From NCBI GenBank assembly GCA_018780365.1, contig JADMJR010000008.1, positions 1 to 62,157 of the forward strand: a stretch of 62,157 nucleotides of DNA, read 5' to 3'. Every line of letters begins with the position of its first letter. The first letter of the stretch is position 1. Source of the DNA: Acidovorax sp. GTDB taxonomy: Bacteria; Pseudomonadota; Gammaproteobacteria; Burkholderiales; Burkholderiaceae_C. Shown here piece by piece: positions 52,663 to 60,976 of this stretch. The position numbers and the translations under genes are program-made. Below the pieces are notes generated by a model. The model was not told where the DNA came from. It was given only the letters and a program-made list of their open reading frames with translations, and made no database searches.

Positions 52663-52680
52663 GAGATATAGATATCTATA

Positions 52681-53133
52681 TTATTGACCGCGGCAAGAGC
52701 CTGGCAGGAATTTGAGTGCAACGGTAGTGCCTGTGCCGCCACAAACCCATTGAGGAACGCCAACGCCAATGGCCGCGCCCGAGGGGGCGATGAGCACAAG
52801 GAGGCCGTCAATTTGAGCATCACCAACGTTGCGAGCGCCAACTGTGATCACGCCGGATCCGTTGGTTGTAACAGAAGACACGAACTTGCTAGGTCCGGTC
52901 GCTTCGCAACCCCAAGATCCGGCTGTCGGCAGTGTGCCACCGGAGGGAGTCGTTTGGTAAACCTCGGTGATTGAGGTGCGGCATGCGGACCCAGCCAAGA
53001 TTACTTCGGACATGCGAGCACGTTTGGTGTAGTCCTGGTACGCCGGCAGGGCCACAGCAGCCAAGATACCGATGATCGCAACCACGATCATCAATTCGAT
53101 CAGGGTAAAACCCTTTTGGAGAGAGCGCTTCAT
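52681..53133 (-). CDS. pilA: Type IV major pilin
   Basis: A 150-residue class IVa prepilin. The short leader MKRSLQKG is followed by the methylated Phe and [20 protein letters not shown] with the conserved Glu at +5, then [20 protein letters not shown]. Four Cys are present, the last pair bounding the C-terminal D-loop ([20 protein letters not shown]). AGGAG is well placed upstream. The adjacent PglL-like gene suggests the Ser/Thr/Gly-rich middle ([13 protein letters not shown]) may be glycosylated. A sigma-54 promoter lies about 40 bases upstream. Confidence 0.93.
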   Translation of the reverse strand: MKRSLQKGFTLIELMIVVAIIGILAAVALPAYQDYTKRARMSEVILAGSACRTSITEVYQTTPSGGTLPTAGSWGCEATGPSKFVSSVTTNGSGVITVGARNVGDAQIDGLLVLIAPSGAAIGVGVPQWVCGGTGTTVALKFLPGSCRGQ

Positions 53134-53173
53134 GAAAAACTCCTAGGAAAAAGTTGCAAATGCGCAGTGGCTA

Positions 53174-53190
53174 TGCAATCCCCGTGCCCG
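53174..53190 (-). promoter_or_regulatory. Sigma-54 (RpoN) promoter of pilA
   Basis: On the minus strand: GGGCACGGGGATTGCA. It matches TGGCAC-N5-TTGCA with GG and GC at -24/-12 spacing, one mismatch at the first base. It lies about 40 bp upstream of the pilin start. RpoN control, usually with PilR, is standard for pilA genes. The rest of the 53134-53449 gap shows nothing else I can name. Confidence 0.82.
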
Positions 53191-53449
53191 TTTGGCTAAA
53201 TGGCGTGCGGCAGTGTCAGGCCGCTGTGCCGCAACGAGCCTCGCGCAAACCGCGCCGTTGCATGTTTGATGGGTGAGGGAAGTCAAGCAATTTCTGGGCA
53301 AACACCAAGAAAAAGACCTGCCCCTCAACATTGTTGACGAACTTCCTCCGCAGAGGTCATCCGGACACACCACGTCGCGCCAAAAAATGCATCAGCCATT
53401 CTGGGTGTCTTACATTTTTGTCGCTCAGTATTGTCAAGTCGACTCCTTC

Positions 53450-54238
53450 CTACACTTCCAGCGTCTGCCCTGCGATCAACCAGCGGATGTCGTGGGGGCT
53501 TTGGTGGGTACTTGCCGTGCAATCAAGCTGCAGAATCTCTTCCATGATGAGTTCTGTTTCTGACGGCTTGGTGTGCGTGATGTAGATGGGGTAGCGGTTG
53601 GAGGGCGGTATGTTGGCCAGTTCCTGGGCCAGCGTGTCGGGGGATAGGTGCAGGCTGCGGCGGGCCAGGTCGCGTTCGCGGTTGCTGAAAGCGGTTTCTA
53701 TGACGAGGTAGGACACGGGCATGTTGTTGACCCGGTCCCAGAACGGCTGGTTGCGCTCGGTGTCTCCGCTAAAAATCCACCAGCCGGTGTTTCCACGCAC
53801 GCCGAAGCCCACGGCGGGGACGGTGTGGCGTGCAGGAAGGACTTCAATCTCGGTGCCGTCGATGGTCAGCAGTTGGCCGGTGGCAAAGGGCTGGTACTGC
53901 AGGAAGGGCGACGCCTGCGACGGGATGGCGCTGAAGTCTGGCCAGATGATGTTGTTGAACACATGCGACTGGAGTGCCTTGATCGTCGCGGCCAAGGCAT
54001 GCACTTGCACGGGCGAACGGCGCAGCGACGATACCGCGTCCAGCATCAAGGGCAGTGCGGCAATGTGGTCGAGGTGCGAGTGGGTGAGGAGCACATGGTC
54101 AATCTTGCCCATCTCCTCCAAGGTCAGGTCGCCCACGCCAGTTCCCGCATCCAGCAGGATGCTGTCTCCGATCAAGAACGATGTCGTGCGACAGTCCTTG
54201 GCGATAGCGCCGGAGCAACCCAGCACGCGAACCTTCAT
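53450..54238 (-). CDS. Class II cyclic-nucleotide (cAMP) phosphodiesterase
   Basis: A 262-residue metallo-beta-lactamase-fold enzyme. The class II phosphodiesterase zinc motif is THSHLDH (residues 52-58) in HVLLTHSHLDHIAALPLMLD. Further ligands are ARHTVPAVG, FSGDTERNQPFW and ITHTKPSE. This family hydrolyses 3',5'-cAMP. It starts 18 bp after the stop of an adenylate cyclase on the same strand, so the makers and breakers of cAMP are co-transcribed. The substrate is assigned from family plus context. Confidence 0.88.
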   Translation of the reverse strand: MKVRVLGCSGAIAKDCRTTSFLIGDSILLDAGTGVGDLTLEEMGKIDHVLLTHSHLDHIAALPLMLDAVSSLRRSPVQVHALAATIKALQSHVFNNIIWPDFSAIPSQASPFLQYQPFATGQLLTIDGTEIEVLPARHTVPAVGFGVRGNTGWWIFSGDTERNQPFWDRVNNMPVSYLVIETAFSNRERDLARRSLHLSPDTLAQELANIPPSNRYPIYITHTKPSETELIMEEILQLDCTASTHQSPHDIRWLIAGQTLEV

Positions 54239-54256
54239 GTGAAGCCTTCTGGTTGT

Positions 54257-56521
54257 TTACTTGGTGTCGAAATTGGTGGCACTGTCCCATTCGGGGTTGT
54301 AAGGCTGTAGGCGGAAGCTGGCCACGCGTGTGGCATATAACTCGTGCAGCACGCAGTGGGGGCGAAATTCCCCCATGCGTGCCAGCAGTTCATCGCATTG
54401 TGCCCATTCCTGGGCCGCGTAGGCGGTGAGAAATTGCGCCCAGATGGCGAGTTCTTCGGCCTGGCGCTCTGGGAGCTCACCCAGCTTCGACAGAGGCTGG
54501 TAAATGGGCACCGCTTGCGCTTTGCCTTTGACGCGCACGCGGTCCATCTGTTGCCAGGCGAACTGAGGGGCGAGAGATTGGGCGCTCTCGCTTACAACGA
54601 TGGCGGTGCCGTAGTGTTTGGAAAGGCCCTCCAGCCGGGAGCCCAGGTTCACAGCGTCGCCGATGACGGTATAGGCGCGGCGTATGTCCGAGCCCATGTC
54701 CCCAACGCACATGATGCCCGTGTTGAGTCCAATGCCCACCCCGATCTCCGGCAGGCCGCGGGCGCGATGGTCTGTGTTGATCTGACCGATGGCCTGTGCC
54801 ATTTCCATGGCGGCTGAGACGGCCAGTTGGGCATGGTCCGGGGTGGCGACAGGGGCGCCCCAAAAGGCCATGACACAGTCCCCCATGTACTTGTCGATGG
54901 TGCCCCGGTGGCTGCGGATGATGTGAGTGAGCTTGCTGAATACCTCGTTGAGCAGGGCCTGCAGCTGCAGTGGTTCCATGCGCTCCGACATTGCGGTGAA
55001 GCCACGCATGTCGCAAAACATCACGGTCAGCTCGCGGTTGGTGGCCTGCATGCTGTAGTGCTCGGGCTGCTTGACCATCTCGGCCACGAGCTCTGGTGGC
55101 ACGTAGGCGCTGAACAGGGTGGCCAATTCGCGCTTGGATCGGCTTTCCACAAAATAGCCATACGCCATATTGAGCGCAAACGCCAACAGGGCCATCACCA
55201 CCGCAGTGGCGAGTGGCAGGGCCAGTCCATGCGCCAGATAGAGCCAGAGATTGAGTCCGACCAGTGCGCCCACCACGCTGCCGCTCAGCAGCACGGCCGA
55301 GGAGGCGGACAGCAGAGGGAGCGCCACGGCCAGTAGGAGGCCTGAGCAGAGCAATTGCAGTGCGTCAAACCCGATCGCGTAGTCGGGCCGCACGATGTTC
55401 TTGCCATCCAGAAAGGCCGAAAGAACATTGGCATGCGTTTCCACGCCCGGGTAAGTTCTGCCGACGGGGGTCACACGCAGGTCCAGCAGGCCTGGGGCGG
55501 TGGAGCCGACCAGTACAAGTTGATCTTTCAACTGGCCGGGCGGCAGAGACCCTTCCAGCACGTCCGAGGCCGAGATGTACCGGAACGAGCCACCCTTGGC
55601 ATCGCCAGGACCCCGGTAGGGGATGAGTGTGGCCAGCTGATCGTCCACGGGCAGTGCCAGCGCGCGGCCATCCGCGCGCAGGATGATGCTCTGCAGTGCG
55701 TCGTGTGTGCCATTGGGGGTGGAGTTTGCAAAGCCTGGGTGGATTTCCGGCGAGCCAATCACGGTGCGAAACATGGCCAGAGCCAGCGATTCGTAATAGT
55801 GCCCCTGGTACTCTGCCAGCAGCGGGAGGGATCGCACGACGCCATCTTCGTCGGTGATCGAGTTGAAAAATCCGGCCGCAGGTGCTGCATGGGCCAGGCT
55901 TTCAATATTGCTGCTGTAGCCTTTCCAGGAAGTGGCGATCAAGGGAAGCCCCCGCAGACGTTCCAGGGGGAGTGCGGGGGGGGGCAAGGCGCCTTTGGTG
56001 ATGCCGTCCCGGTCATCACCCGAGAGGTAGTAGCCCAGCACCACGGGTCGTCCCTGCAATGACTGTGCAAAAAGTGCGTCGTAGTTCAGGGAGGGCGCGA
56101 GGCGCGCCAGTTGCTCCTTGAAGGCGAGCTGTCCTCGCAGCGGGCCTTGGGCCAGCTCTTGCAGCGTCGCGAGGCCGGAGCTTTCATCGGCCTCGGCGAA
56201 CAGGACATCGAATCCCACCACCGAAACCTGCTGTCGCTCGAACAATTCGCGCGCGAGAGTGGCGAGTTTGTCGCGTCTCCACGGCCATTGGCCAACCTGG
56301 CCCAGGCTCTTTTCGTCGATGTCAACAATGACGATCCGCTCGTCCAGCGTGCGTGGCATCGTGACCCGCAGCCGGGTGTCGTAGATGATGCTGTCCAGCC
56401 GCTCCAGCACCTGGAGGTGGAGCACATCTGCTATGTGCAAAAGCGCAAAAACCAGCGGAATCAGGGTGACGGCGATGCGCCGCCAGCGGCGGCGAAACAG
56501 GTGCGAGAGCTGCTGTCGCAT
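54257..56521 (-). CDS. CHASE2-domain class III adenylate cyclase
   Basis: A 754-residue membrane cyclase. Helix 1 is at residues 16-34 and an extracytoplasmic CHASE2 sensor spans about 40-375 (IVIVDIDEKSLGQVGQWPWR). Three helices follow (about 384-403, 407-429 and 433-456), then a catalytic domain at 490-680. Key residues are intact: metal Asp504 (MFCDMRGFTAMSE) and Asp548 (KYMGDCVMAFWGAP), purine-specifying Lys544 and Thr618, and Asn625/Arg629 (GDAVNLGSRLEGL). Lys/Thr points to ATP rather than GTP. It is followed by its cAMP phosphodiesterase and preceded by a FHA gene of the same cluster. Confidence 0.92.
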   Translation of the reverse strand: MRQQLSHLFRRRWRRIAVTLIPLVFALLHIADVLHLQVLERLDSIIYDTRLRVTMPRTLDERIVIVDIDEKSLGQVGQWPWRRDKLATLARELFERQQVSVVGFDVLFAEADESSGLATLQELAQGPLRGQLAFKEQLARLAPSLNYDALFAQSLQGRPVVLGYYLSGDDRDGITKGALPPPALPLERLRGLPLIATSWKGYSSNIESLAHAAPAAGFFNSITDEDGVVRSLPLLAEYQGHYYESLALAMFRTVIGSPEIHPGFANSTPNGTHDALQSIILRADGRALALPVDDQLATLIPYRGPGDAKGGSFRYISASDVLEGSLPPGQLKDQLVLVGSTAPGLLDLRVTPVGRTYPGVETHANVLSAFLDGKNIVRPDYAIGFDALQLLCSGLLLAVALPLLSASSAVLLSGSVVGALVGLNLWLYLAHGLALPLATAVVMALLAFALNMAYGYFVESRSKRELATLFSAYVPPELVAEMVKQPEHYSMQATNRELTVMFCDMRGFTAMSERMEPLQLQALLNEVFSKLTHIIRSHRGTIDKYMGDCVMAFWGAPVATPDHAQLAVSAAMEMAQAIGQINTDHRARGLPEIGVGIGLNTGIMCVGDMGSDIRRAYTVIGDAVNLGSRLEGLSKHYGTAIVVSESAQSLAPQFAWQQMDRVRVKGKAQAVPIYQPLSKLGELPERQAEELAIWAQFLTAYAAQEWAQCDELLARMGEFRPHCVLHELYATRVASFRLQPYNPEWDSATNFDTK

Positions 56522-56600
56522 GAGCCTGGCCGCACGTGGTGGGGTGATGGGACGACGAGGGTGGTGTGGCGGCCACCCTTTAGGCGGTGCCTACCTGTCG

Positions 56601-57254
56601 TCAGCTTTGCTCGAATTGCATTTCGGTGCCGGCCAGCTCCAGCCGATCACCGTTTTTGAGCGGCACAGGAGCGGCCCCGATGGAGGCTCCGTTGAGCAGG
56701 GGAGTTTCAGGCCCCTCCACATGGGCCAGCACAAAGCCCTGGTGCCGTTTGGTGATCGAGGCGACGGCGACACCTGGTTTGCCGATGGTGGTCACTACCT
56801 TCTGCAGCGACACCTCGCGCCCTGCCGCAGCGCCGGACATGACGCGGATCACGGCAGAAATCGGGGCGGGCGCCGGCGCGGCGGAAACAGGCCTTGCGGT
56901 GGCTGCGCCCATGGGGGGCACCATGCCCGGCTTGAAGATCATGGTCTTCTCGAAGTTCTGGCCTTCCGCCTCCTGCAGGAAGCGGATCTTGTACTTGCCG
57001 ACTTCGATCGTGTCGCCGTTGCGCAGTTCCTGGCGCTTGACGGCCTTGGCATTCACGTAGGTGCCATTGGTGCTGCCCAGGTCTTCAATCTCCACCTCGT
57101 GCTCGGCCACGTGGATCACGGCATGCTCTCCGCTCACGGCAAGATTGTCGATCACGATGTCGTTGTATGGACGCCGACCGAGCGTGGTCCGCTCCTTGGT
57201 CAGTTGTACTTCCTTGATGACGACCCCGTCGATTGAAACGATCATTCTCGGCAT
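56601..57254 (-). CDS. Double FHA-domain protein
   Basis: A 217-residue cytoplasmic phospho-threonine reader. The start at 57254 has CAGGAG nine bases upstream; an ATG at 57299 overlapping the phosphatase stop (ATGA) is an alternative adding 15 residues. FHA 1 (about 20-85) is canonical: TLGRRPYNDIVIDNLAVSGE, then DLGSTNGTYVN. FHA 2 (about 140-215) is degenerate: TIGKPGVAVASITKRHQGFV, then PLLNGASIG, lacking the usual Arg and Ser-x-x-His. The linker is Ala/Pro-rich. It probably docks on the kinase encoded in the same operon. Confidence 0.9.
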   Translation of the reverse strand: MPRMIVSIDGVVIKEVQLTKERTTLGRRPYNDIVIDNLAVSGEHAVIHVAEHEVEIEDLGSTNGTYVNAKAVKRQELRNGDTIEVGKYKIRFLQEAEGQNFEKTMIFKPGMVPPMGAATARPVSAAPAPAPISAVIRVMSGAAAGREVSLQKVVTTIGKPGVAVASITKRHQGFVLAHVEGPETPLLNGASIGAAPVPLKNGDRLELAGTEMQFEQS

Positions 57255-57295
57255 GATCCACTCCTGATGTGATGAATTGTTGTGGTTTGGGCCAT

Positions 57296-58105
57296 TCAAG
57301 CGGCCCCTAGCAATCGGGACATAAGGCCGCGCTTCTTGCCTCCCGCCGCAGCCTGCACCAGCAGCACGCTCACGTTATCACGACCGCCGTTCGCATTGGC
57401 GGTGTCGATGAGCAGTGTGGCTTTTTCTTCCAATGGGAGTGGTGCGCGCACCATCTCCGCCAGGTCGGAGTCCGTCACCATGTCCGTGAGTCCGTCGGAG
57501 CACAGCAGAAAGAGGTCGTTGGAGGCTACCTGGAACTCATTGACCTCCATCATGACATTGGGCTCCACGCCCAAGGCGCGGGTCACCAAGTTGCGATTGG
57601 AAGAAAGCGCTGCCTGCTGGGCCGTCAGCAGGCCGGCATCGACCTGCTCCTGGAGCCAGGAGTGGTCCCGGGTGATTTGCTGCAGCGCGCCATCGCGCAG
57701 CCGGTAGCAGCGCGAATCGCCGATGTGCCCGAGGATGAGGCGGCTGCCATGGAACACGGCGACCACCAGTGTCGTGCCCATGCCGGCGTATTGAGGGTTG
57801 GACAGCGATGCGCCCAGGATGGCGTGGTTGGCGTTTTCCACGCATATTTCCAGAGCACGGCGCACATCGGTGGACTGGGGCGTGGCTCCGGCCTGGGCCA
57901 GCCAGCGGGCCATCTCGGTGCGGATGAAGGTCGTGGCCATTCCGCTGGCAACCTCTCCGGCGTTGTAGCCACCCATGCCATCGGCCAGGATGGCGACCTG
58001 CGCATCGCGGTCTACCGCCACCGCATCTTCGTTGTTGGTGCGCACACGGCCCTTGTCGGTCCGCGCGAAAAATTCGTAGGTCATGGATGTGTGGGCGAGC
58101 GTCAT
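57296..58105 (-). CDS. PP2C-type Ser/Thr phosphatase
   Basis: A 269-residue Stp1/PppA-like phosphatase that reverses Ser/Thr phosphorylation with Mn/Mg. Motifs in order: RTDKGRVRTNNEDAVAVD, ILADGMGGYNAGEVASGMAT, GHIGDSRCYRLRDGAL, LLCSDGLTDMVTDSDLAEMV and NGGRDNVSVLLVQ. All metal-binding Asp residues are present. The start at 58105 overlaps the kinase stop by four bases; 58084 is an alternative start. The tail is basic. It is the partner of the kinase upstream. Confidence 0.94.
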   Translation of the reverse strand: MTLAHTSMTYEFFARTDKGRVRTNNEDAVAVDRDAQVAILADGMGGYNAGEVASGMATTFIRTEMARWLAQAGATPQSTDVRRALEICVENANHAILGASLSNPQYAGMGTTLVVAVFHGSRLILGHIGDSRCYRLRDGALQQITRDHSWLQEQVDAGLLTAQQAALSSNRNLVTRALGVEPNVMMEVNEFQVASNDLFLLCSDGLTDMVTDSDLAEMVRAPLPLEEKATLLIDTANANGGRDNVSVLLVQAAAGGKKRGLMSRLLGAA

Positions 58106-60786
58106 TGGGCGCCTGAAATCGGCGGGGCTGCCGCTCCCCGGGCTGCGGGGGGCTCCATCACGGTTTCCTGAAAATCCGCCATCTCGTGCCCTGTTGCATC
58201 GCGGTCCGCATCATAGACCACTGCCTCGGGCGTGGGCAGGCCTGCGCCTTGGGCTGTGCCAGCGGTGGCCTGCCGCAGATCGGCGGCGAACTGGCGGCCT
58301 GTCTGGTAGCGCGCCTCGGGGCGTTTTTGCAAGGCCAGTGCCACCACCTTGGCAATGGCTGGCGAGAGATCGGGGCGCAGCCCGCGGATGTCCGGGGCGT
58401 CTACGCTGGCGATTTTGTGCATCAGCTCGGTCATGGATGCACCGCGCAGCGGAAGGGTGCCTGTGAGTAGCTGAAACAGGGAGATGCCCAGCGAGTACAG
58501 ATCCGACCGGCCATCCACCTTCTTTCCGGCGAGTTGCTCGGGAGACATGAAACTGGGGGTGCCTAGCACCAGCCCCGTGCGGGTCTTGCTGGAGTCGGTG
58601 ATGCGGGCAATGCCAAAGTCGGTCACCTTCACGGCGTCGGTGGCGCTGTCGAACATGATGTTGGCAGGCTTGATGTCACGGTGCACCACATTGTGGGCGT
58701 GGGCATAGTCCAGTGCATCCGCCACACGGGCCGCGATCGACAGCACCGTGGGCACGGGCAGCAGGTGCTCCTGGCTGCAGGCGTGGGTCAGATCCCGGCC
58801 CTTGAGAAACTCCATGGCGATGTATGCCAGATCATGCTCTTCGCCTGCATCGAAGATGGTCACGATGTGGGGGTGCTGCAGACGTCCGGCGGTTTCGGCC
58901 TCGCGGAAAAACCGGGCGCGGGCGTCGACCAGTGCGTCGCCTTCGAACTCCTGTCCCAGGGCCAGGGTCTTGATGGCCACCACCCGCCCGATCTTGGGGT
59001 CTCGTCCCAGGTAGACAACGCCCATCGCCCCTTTGCCGATTTCCCGGTCAATCTGGTAGCGCCCGAGCATGGGCACGCCCAGCGTGGCATCCCCGGGAAG
59101 CCGGGGGCTGGCGGTGTCTGCGGGTGGGACGGATGCCGGTTGGCTGTGGGGGGCGCCAGCGCTCTGGGCCTGCGCGCGCACCCGCTTGTAACGGCTTCGG
59201 GTGTCCTTGTACTGGCGGTTGTGCCGCAGGATATGTTCGTAGACGGCCTTGGCCTTGGCAAAATTGCGCTTGCGCTCAAAGTCTTCTGCCAGGTGGTAGA
59301 GGTTGTCCAGCAGGGCGTCGCTGGCAGGCACTTTGCGCAGGCGTTCAAAAGCCATGTCCAGTTGGCCCTGGCCCTGCAGGGCCAGGCCCATCATCCGGTT
59401 GGCTTCTGCGGCCTCGGCCGACTGCGACTGGGTTTGCGCGCCGTCCCCCCGGAGCAGCGCGCCTGCCGCCACTCCCGCCAGCAGGCCCAGCGCGGGCAAC
59501 GTCAGCGGAATCCACAGGCCGGCATGGCGCAGCAACACCCATTCGATCCCCACCAAAATCAACAGCAAGGCGGCCCCCACGCCGAGGCCTGTCAGCTTGC
59601 GCGCCCTCGGCGCCGCCAGTCCCAGATACAGGAGGACCCCGGCGAAAGTCAGTCCGCAGGCCAGGGTGGCCCAGGCCGGTTCCAGCACGCCGAGGCCCAG
59701 GCGGATCGAGGACAGTGTGTGCGCCAGCAGATTGACGGGCAGGGCGGTGGCCCGCTCGCCCTGCACCCTCCCAGTGGTGGCCAGCGCTTCGGTGGTGGCA
59801 CCCACCAGCACGATCTTGTCCTTGAAGCTGTCGGCGGGAGTCTTGCCATCCAGCACATTGGCAAACGAGTGGGTGGGAAAGCCCGGAGAGCCATCGGGCG
59901 ATGTCTGTGTGCGTGGGCGCAGCGCGGCTACGCTGTCGGTTGCAATGTGCAAGCCGCCCAGACGCAGGCTGGCAGAGGCTTCCTGAATGCGAATGTCGCT
60001 GGATCCCAGGTGCAGGCTGTGTTGAGCGGCCAGCAAGGCCATCGAGGGGACTCCGGCGTTGTCGTACTGCAAGAGCAGTGGTACCCGGCGGACCTGGCCA
60101 TCCCGATCCGCCTCGGCATACAGGTGGCCCACACCGGCTGCCACTGCGCCGAGGACACCGATGGGGTGCTGTGCGGCTTGGACCGGTGTTGCGTAGGTGC
60201 CCGGATCAGGCAGCGTGCTGCGGCGCACGTAGGCGGGCAGTGCGGCAGGCGTTCCCGTGGAGGCATAACGTGAGGCCAGCAGCACGTTACCGGCCCGCTG
60301 GATCGCACTGGCCAGGCGTGCGTCGGTGTCCAGTGCCAGGTCGGCATCGGCGGCGATGCGGCCGAGTTCTGCCGCCAATGGGGAGCCATCTCCTGCCGTG
60401 GCCAGCGTCTCCCGGATCTTGCGCACATAGCCCAGTCCCCGGTCGCTTTGCGGCTCCGTGAAGTGTGGGGTGTAGACAATGGTTTTGGCACCGCTGGTGG
60501 CCAGTTGGTCGATGAGCCGCGCGTGGGTGTCGCGGGACCAGGGCCAGGGCCCCAGGGCTGCCAGGCTGGCGTCGTCGATGCCGACGATGGCGATTTCGGG
60601 CAGGGGTGGGGGGGCGGAGACGCTGGTTGCGGCGTCGTACAGCACGTGCTCCAGCCGTTGGGAAACCCCGGTGGCTGCGCAGAGGGCCGCCACCACGAGC
60701 GCAGCCAGTGCGCTCCAAAAGCCGTCGGTACGCCACACATCAAGCCGCCGTGCCGAGGTTTTTCTTCCCACTTGCTGTTGTTCCAC
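58102..60786 (-). CDS. CHASE2-domain Ser/Thr protein kinase
   Basis: An 894-residue membrane kinase. Helix 1 is at residues 24-40 and a CHASE2 sensor spans about 45-355 (PEIAIVGIDDASLAALGPWP). Three helices follow (372-390, 401-420 and 424-446), then a TPR-like helical linker (460-530) and a Hanks-type kinase domain (576-840). The latter has the glycine loop GKGAMGVVYLG, Lys606 (VAIK), HRDIKPANIMF (Asp704), DFG (723-725) and GTPSFMSPEQ. The C-terminal tail holds DFQETVMEPP, a possible phospho-Thr site for a FHA domain. The domain order before the output (CHASE2 plus three helices) matches the adenylate cyclase of the same cluster. Confidence 0.94.
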   Translation of the reverse strand: MEQQQVGRKTSARRLDVWRTDGFWSALAALVVAALCAATGVSQRLEHVLYDAATSVSAPPPLPEIAIVGIDDASLAALGPWPWSRDTHARLIDQLATSGAKTIVYTPHFTEPQSDRGLGYVRKIRETLATAGDGSPLAAELGRIAADADLALDTDARLASAIQRAGNVLLASRYASTGTPAALPAYVRRSTLPDPGTYATPVQAAQHPIGVLGAVAAGVGHLYAEADRDGQVRRVPLLLQYDNAGVPSMALLAAQHSLHLGSSDIRIQEASASLRLGGLHIATDSVAALRPRTQTSPDGSPGFPTHSFANVLDGKTPADSFKDKIVLVGATTEALATTGRVQGERATALPVNLLAHTLSSIRLGLGVLEPAWATLACGLTFAGVLLYLGLAAPRARKLTGLGVGAALLLILVGIEWVLLRHAGLWIPLTLPALGLLAGVAAGALLRGDGAQTQSQSAEAAEANRMMGLALQGQGQLDMAFERLRKVPASDALLDNLYHLAEDFERKRNFAKAKAVYEHILRHNRQYKDTRSRYKRVRAQAQSAGAPHSQPASVPPADTASPRLPGDATLGVPMLGRYQIDREIGKGAMGVVYLGRDPKIGRVVAIKTLALGQEFEGDALVDARARFFREAETAGRLQHPHIVTIFDAGEEHDLAYIAMEFLKGRDLTHACSQEHLLPVPTVLSIAARVADALDYAHAHNVVHRDIKPANIMFDSATDAVKVTDFGIARITDSSKTRTGLVLGTPSFMSPEQLAGKKVDGRSDLYSLGISLFQLLTGTLPLRGASMTELMHKIASVDAPDIRGLRPDLSPAIAKVVALALQKRPEARYQTGRQFAADLRQATAGTAQGAGLPTPEAVVYDADRDATGHEMADFQETVMEPPAARGAAAPPISGAQ

Positions 60787-60938
60787 TCAGGTATTGAGTG
60801 GTCATTCAAGCAATATCTGCGCCCAGTCTTGGAAGGCCTGATTTTGGGAGGCTGCCGGGCAAAGCGGATTTGCAGGCCCACCCCCGTGCCGTTCTTGTCG
60901 GGCTAGGGGCCTTCTGTGTGCCTAGATGCGTCATTTTT

Positions 60939-60970
60939 GTCACATCGGCGGGGGAGCCCGCTGATGTGAC
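60939..60970 (-). terminator. Hairpin between terC paralogue and kinase gene
   Basis: GTCACATC and GATGTGAC form 8-base outer arms, and GCGGG/CCCGC inner arms, around a short loop. The stem is strong. On the minus strand it is followed by A rather than T, so it is not a textbook terminator, but it probably separates the terC and kinase transcripts. Confidence 0.5.
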
Positions 60971-60976
60971 CCGCGC

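Noticed and set aside
53273..53563. 96-codon plus-strand frame upstream of pilA
   Set aside because: It overlaps the phosphodiesterase gene in antisense and has no ribosome binding site or recognisable domain.
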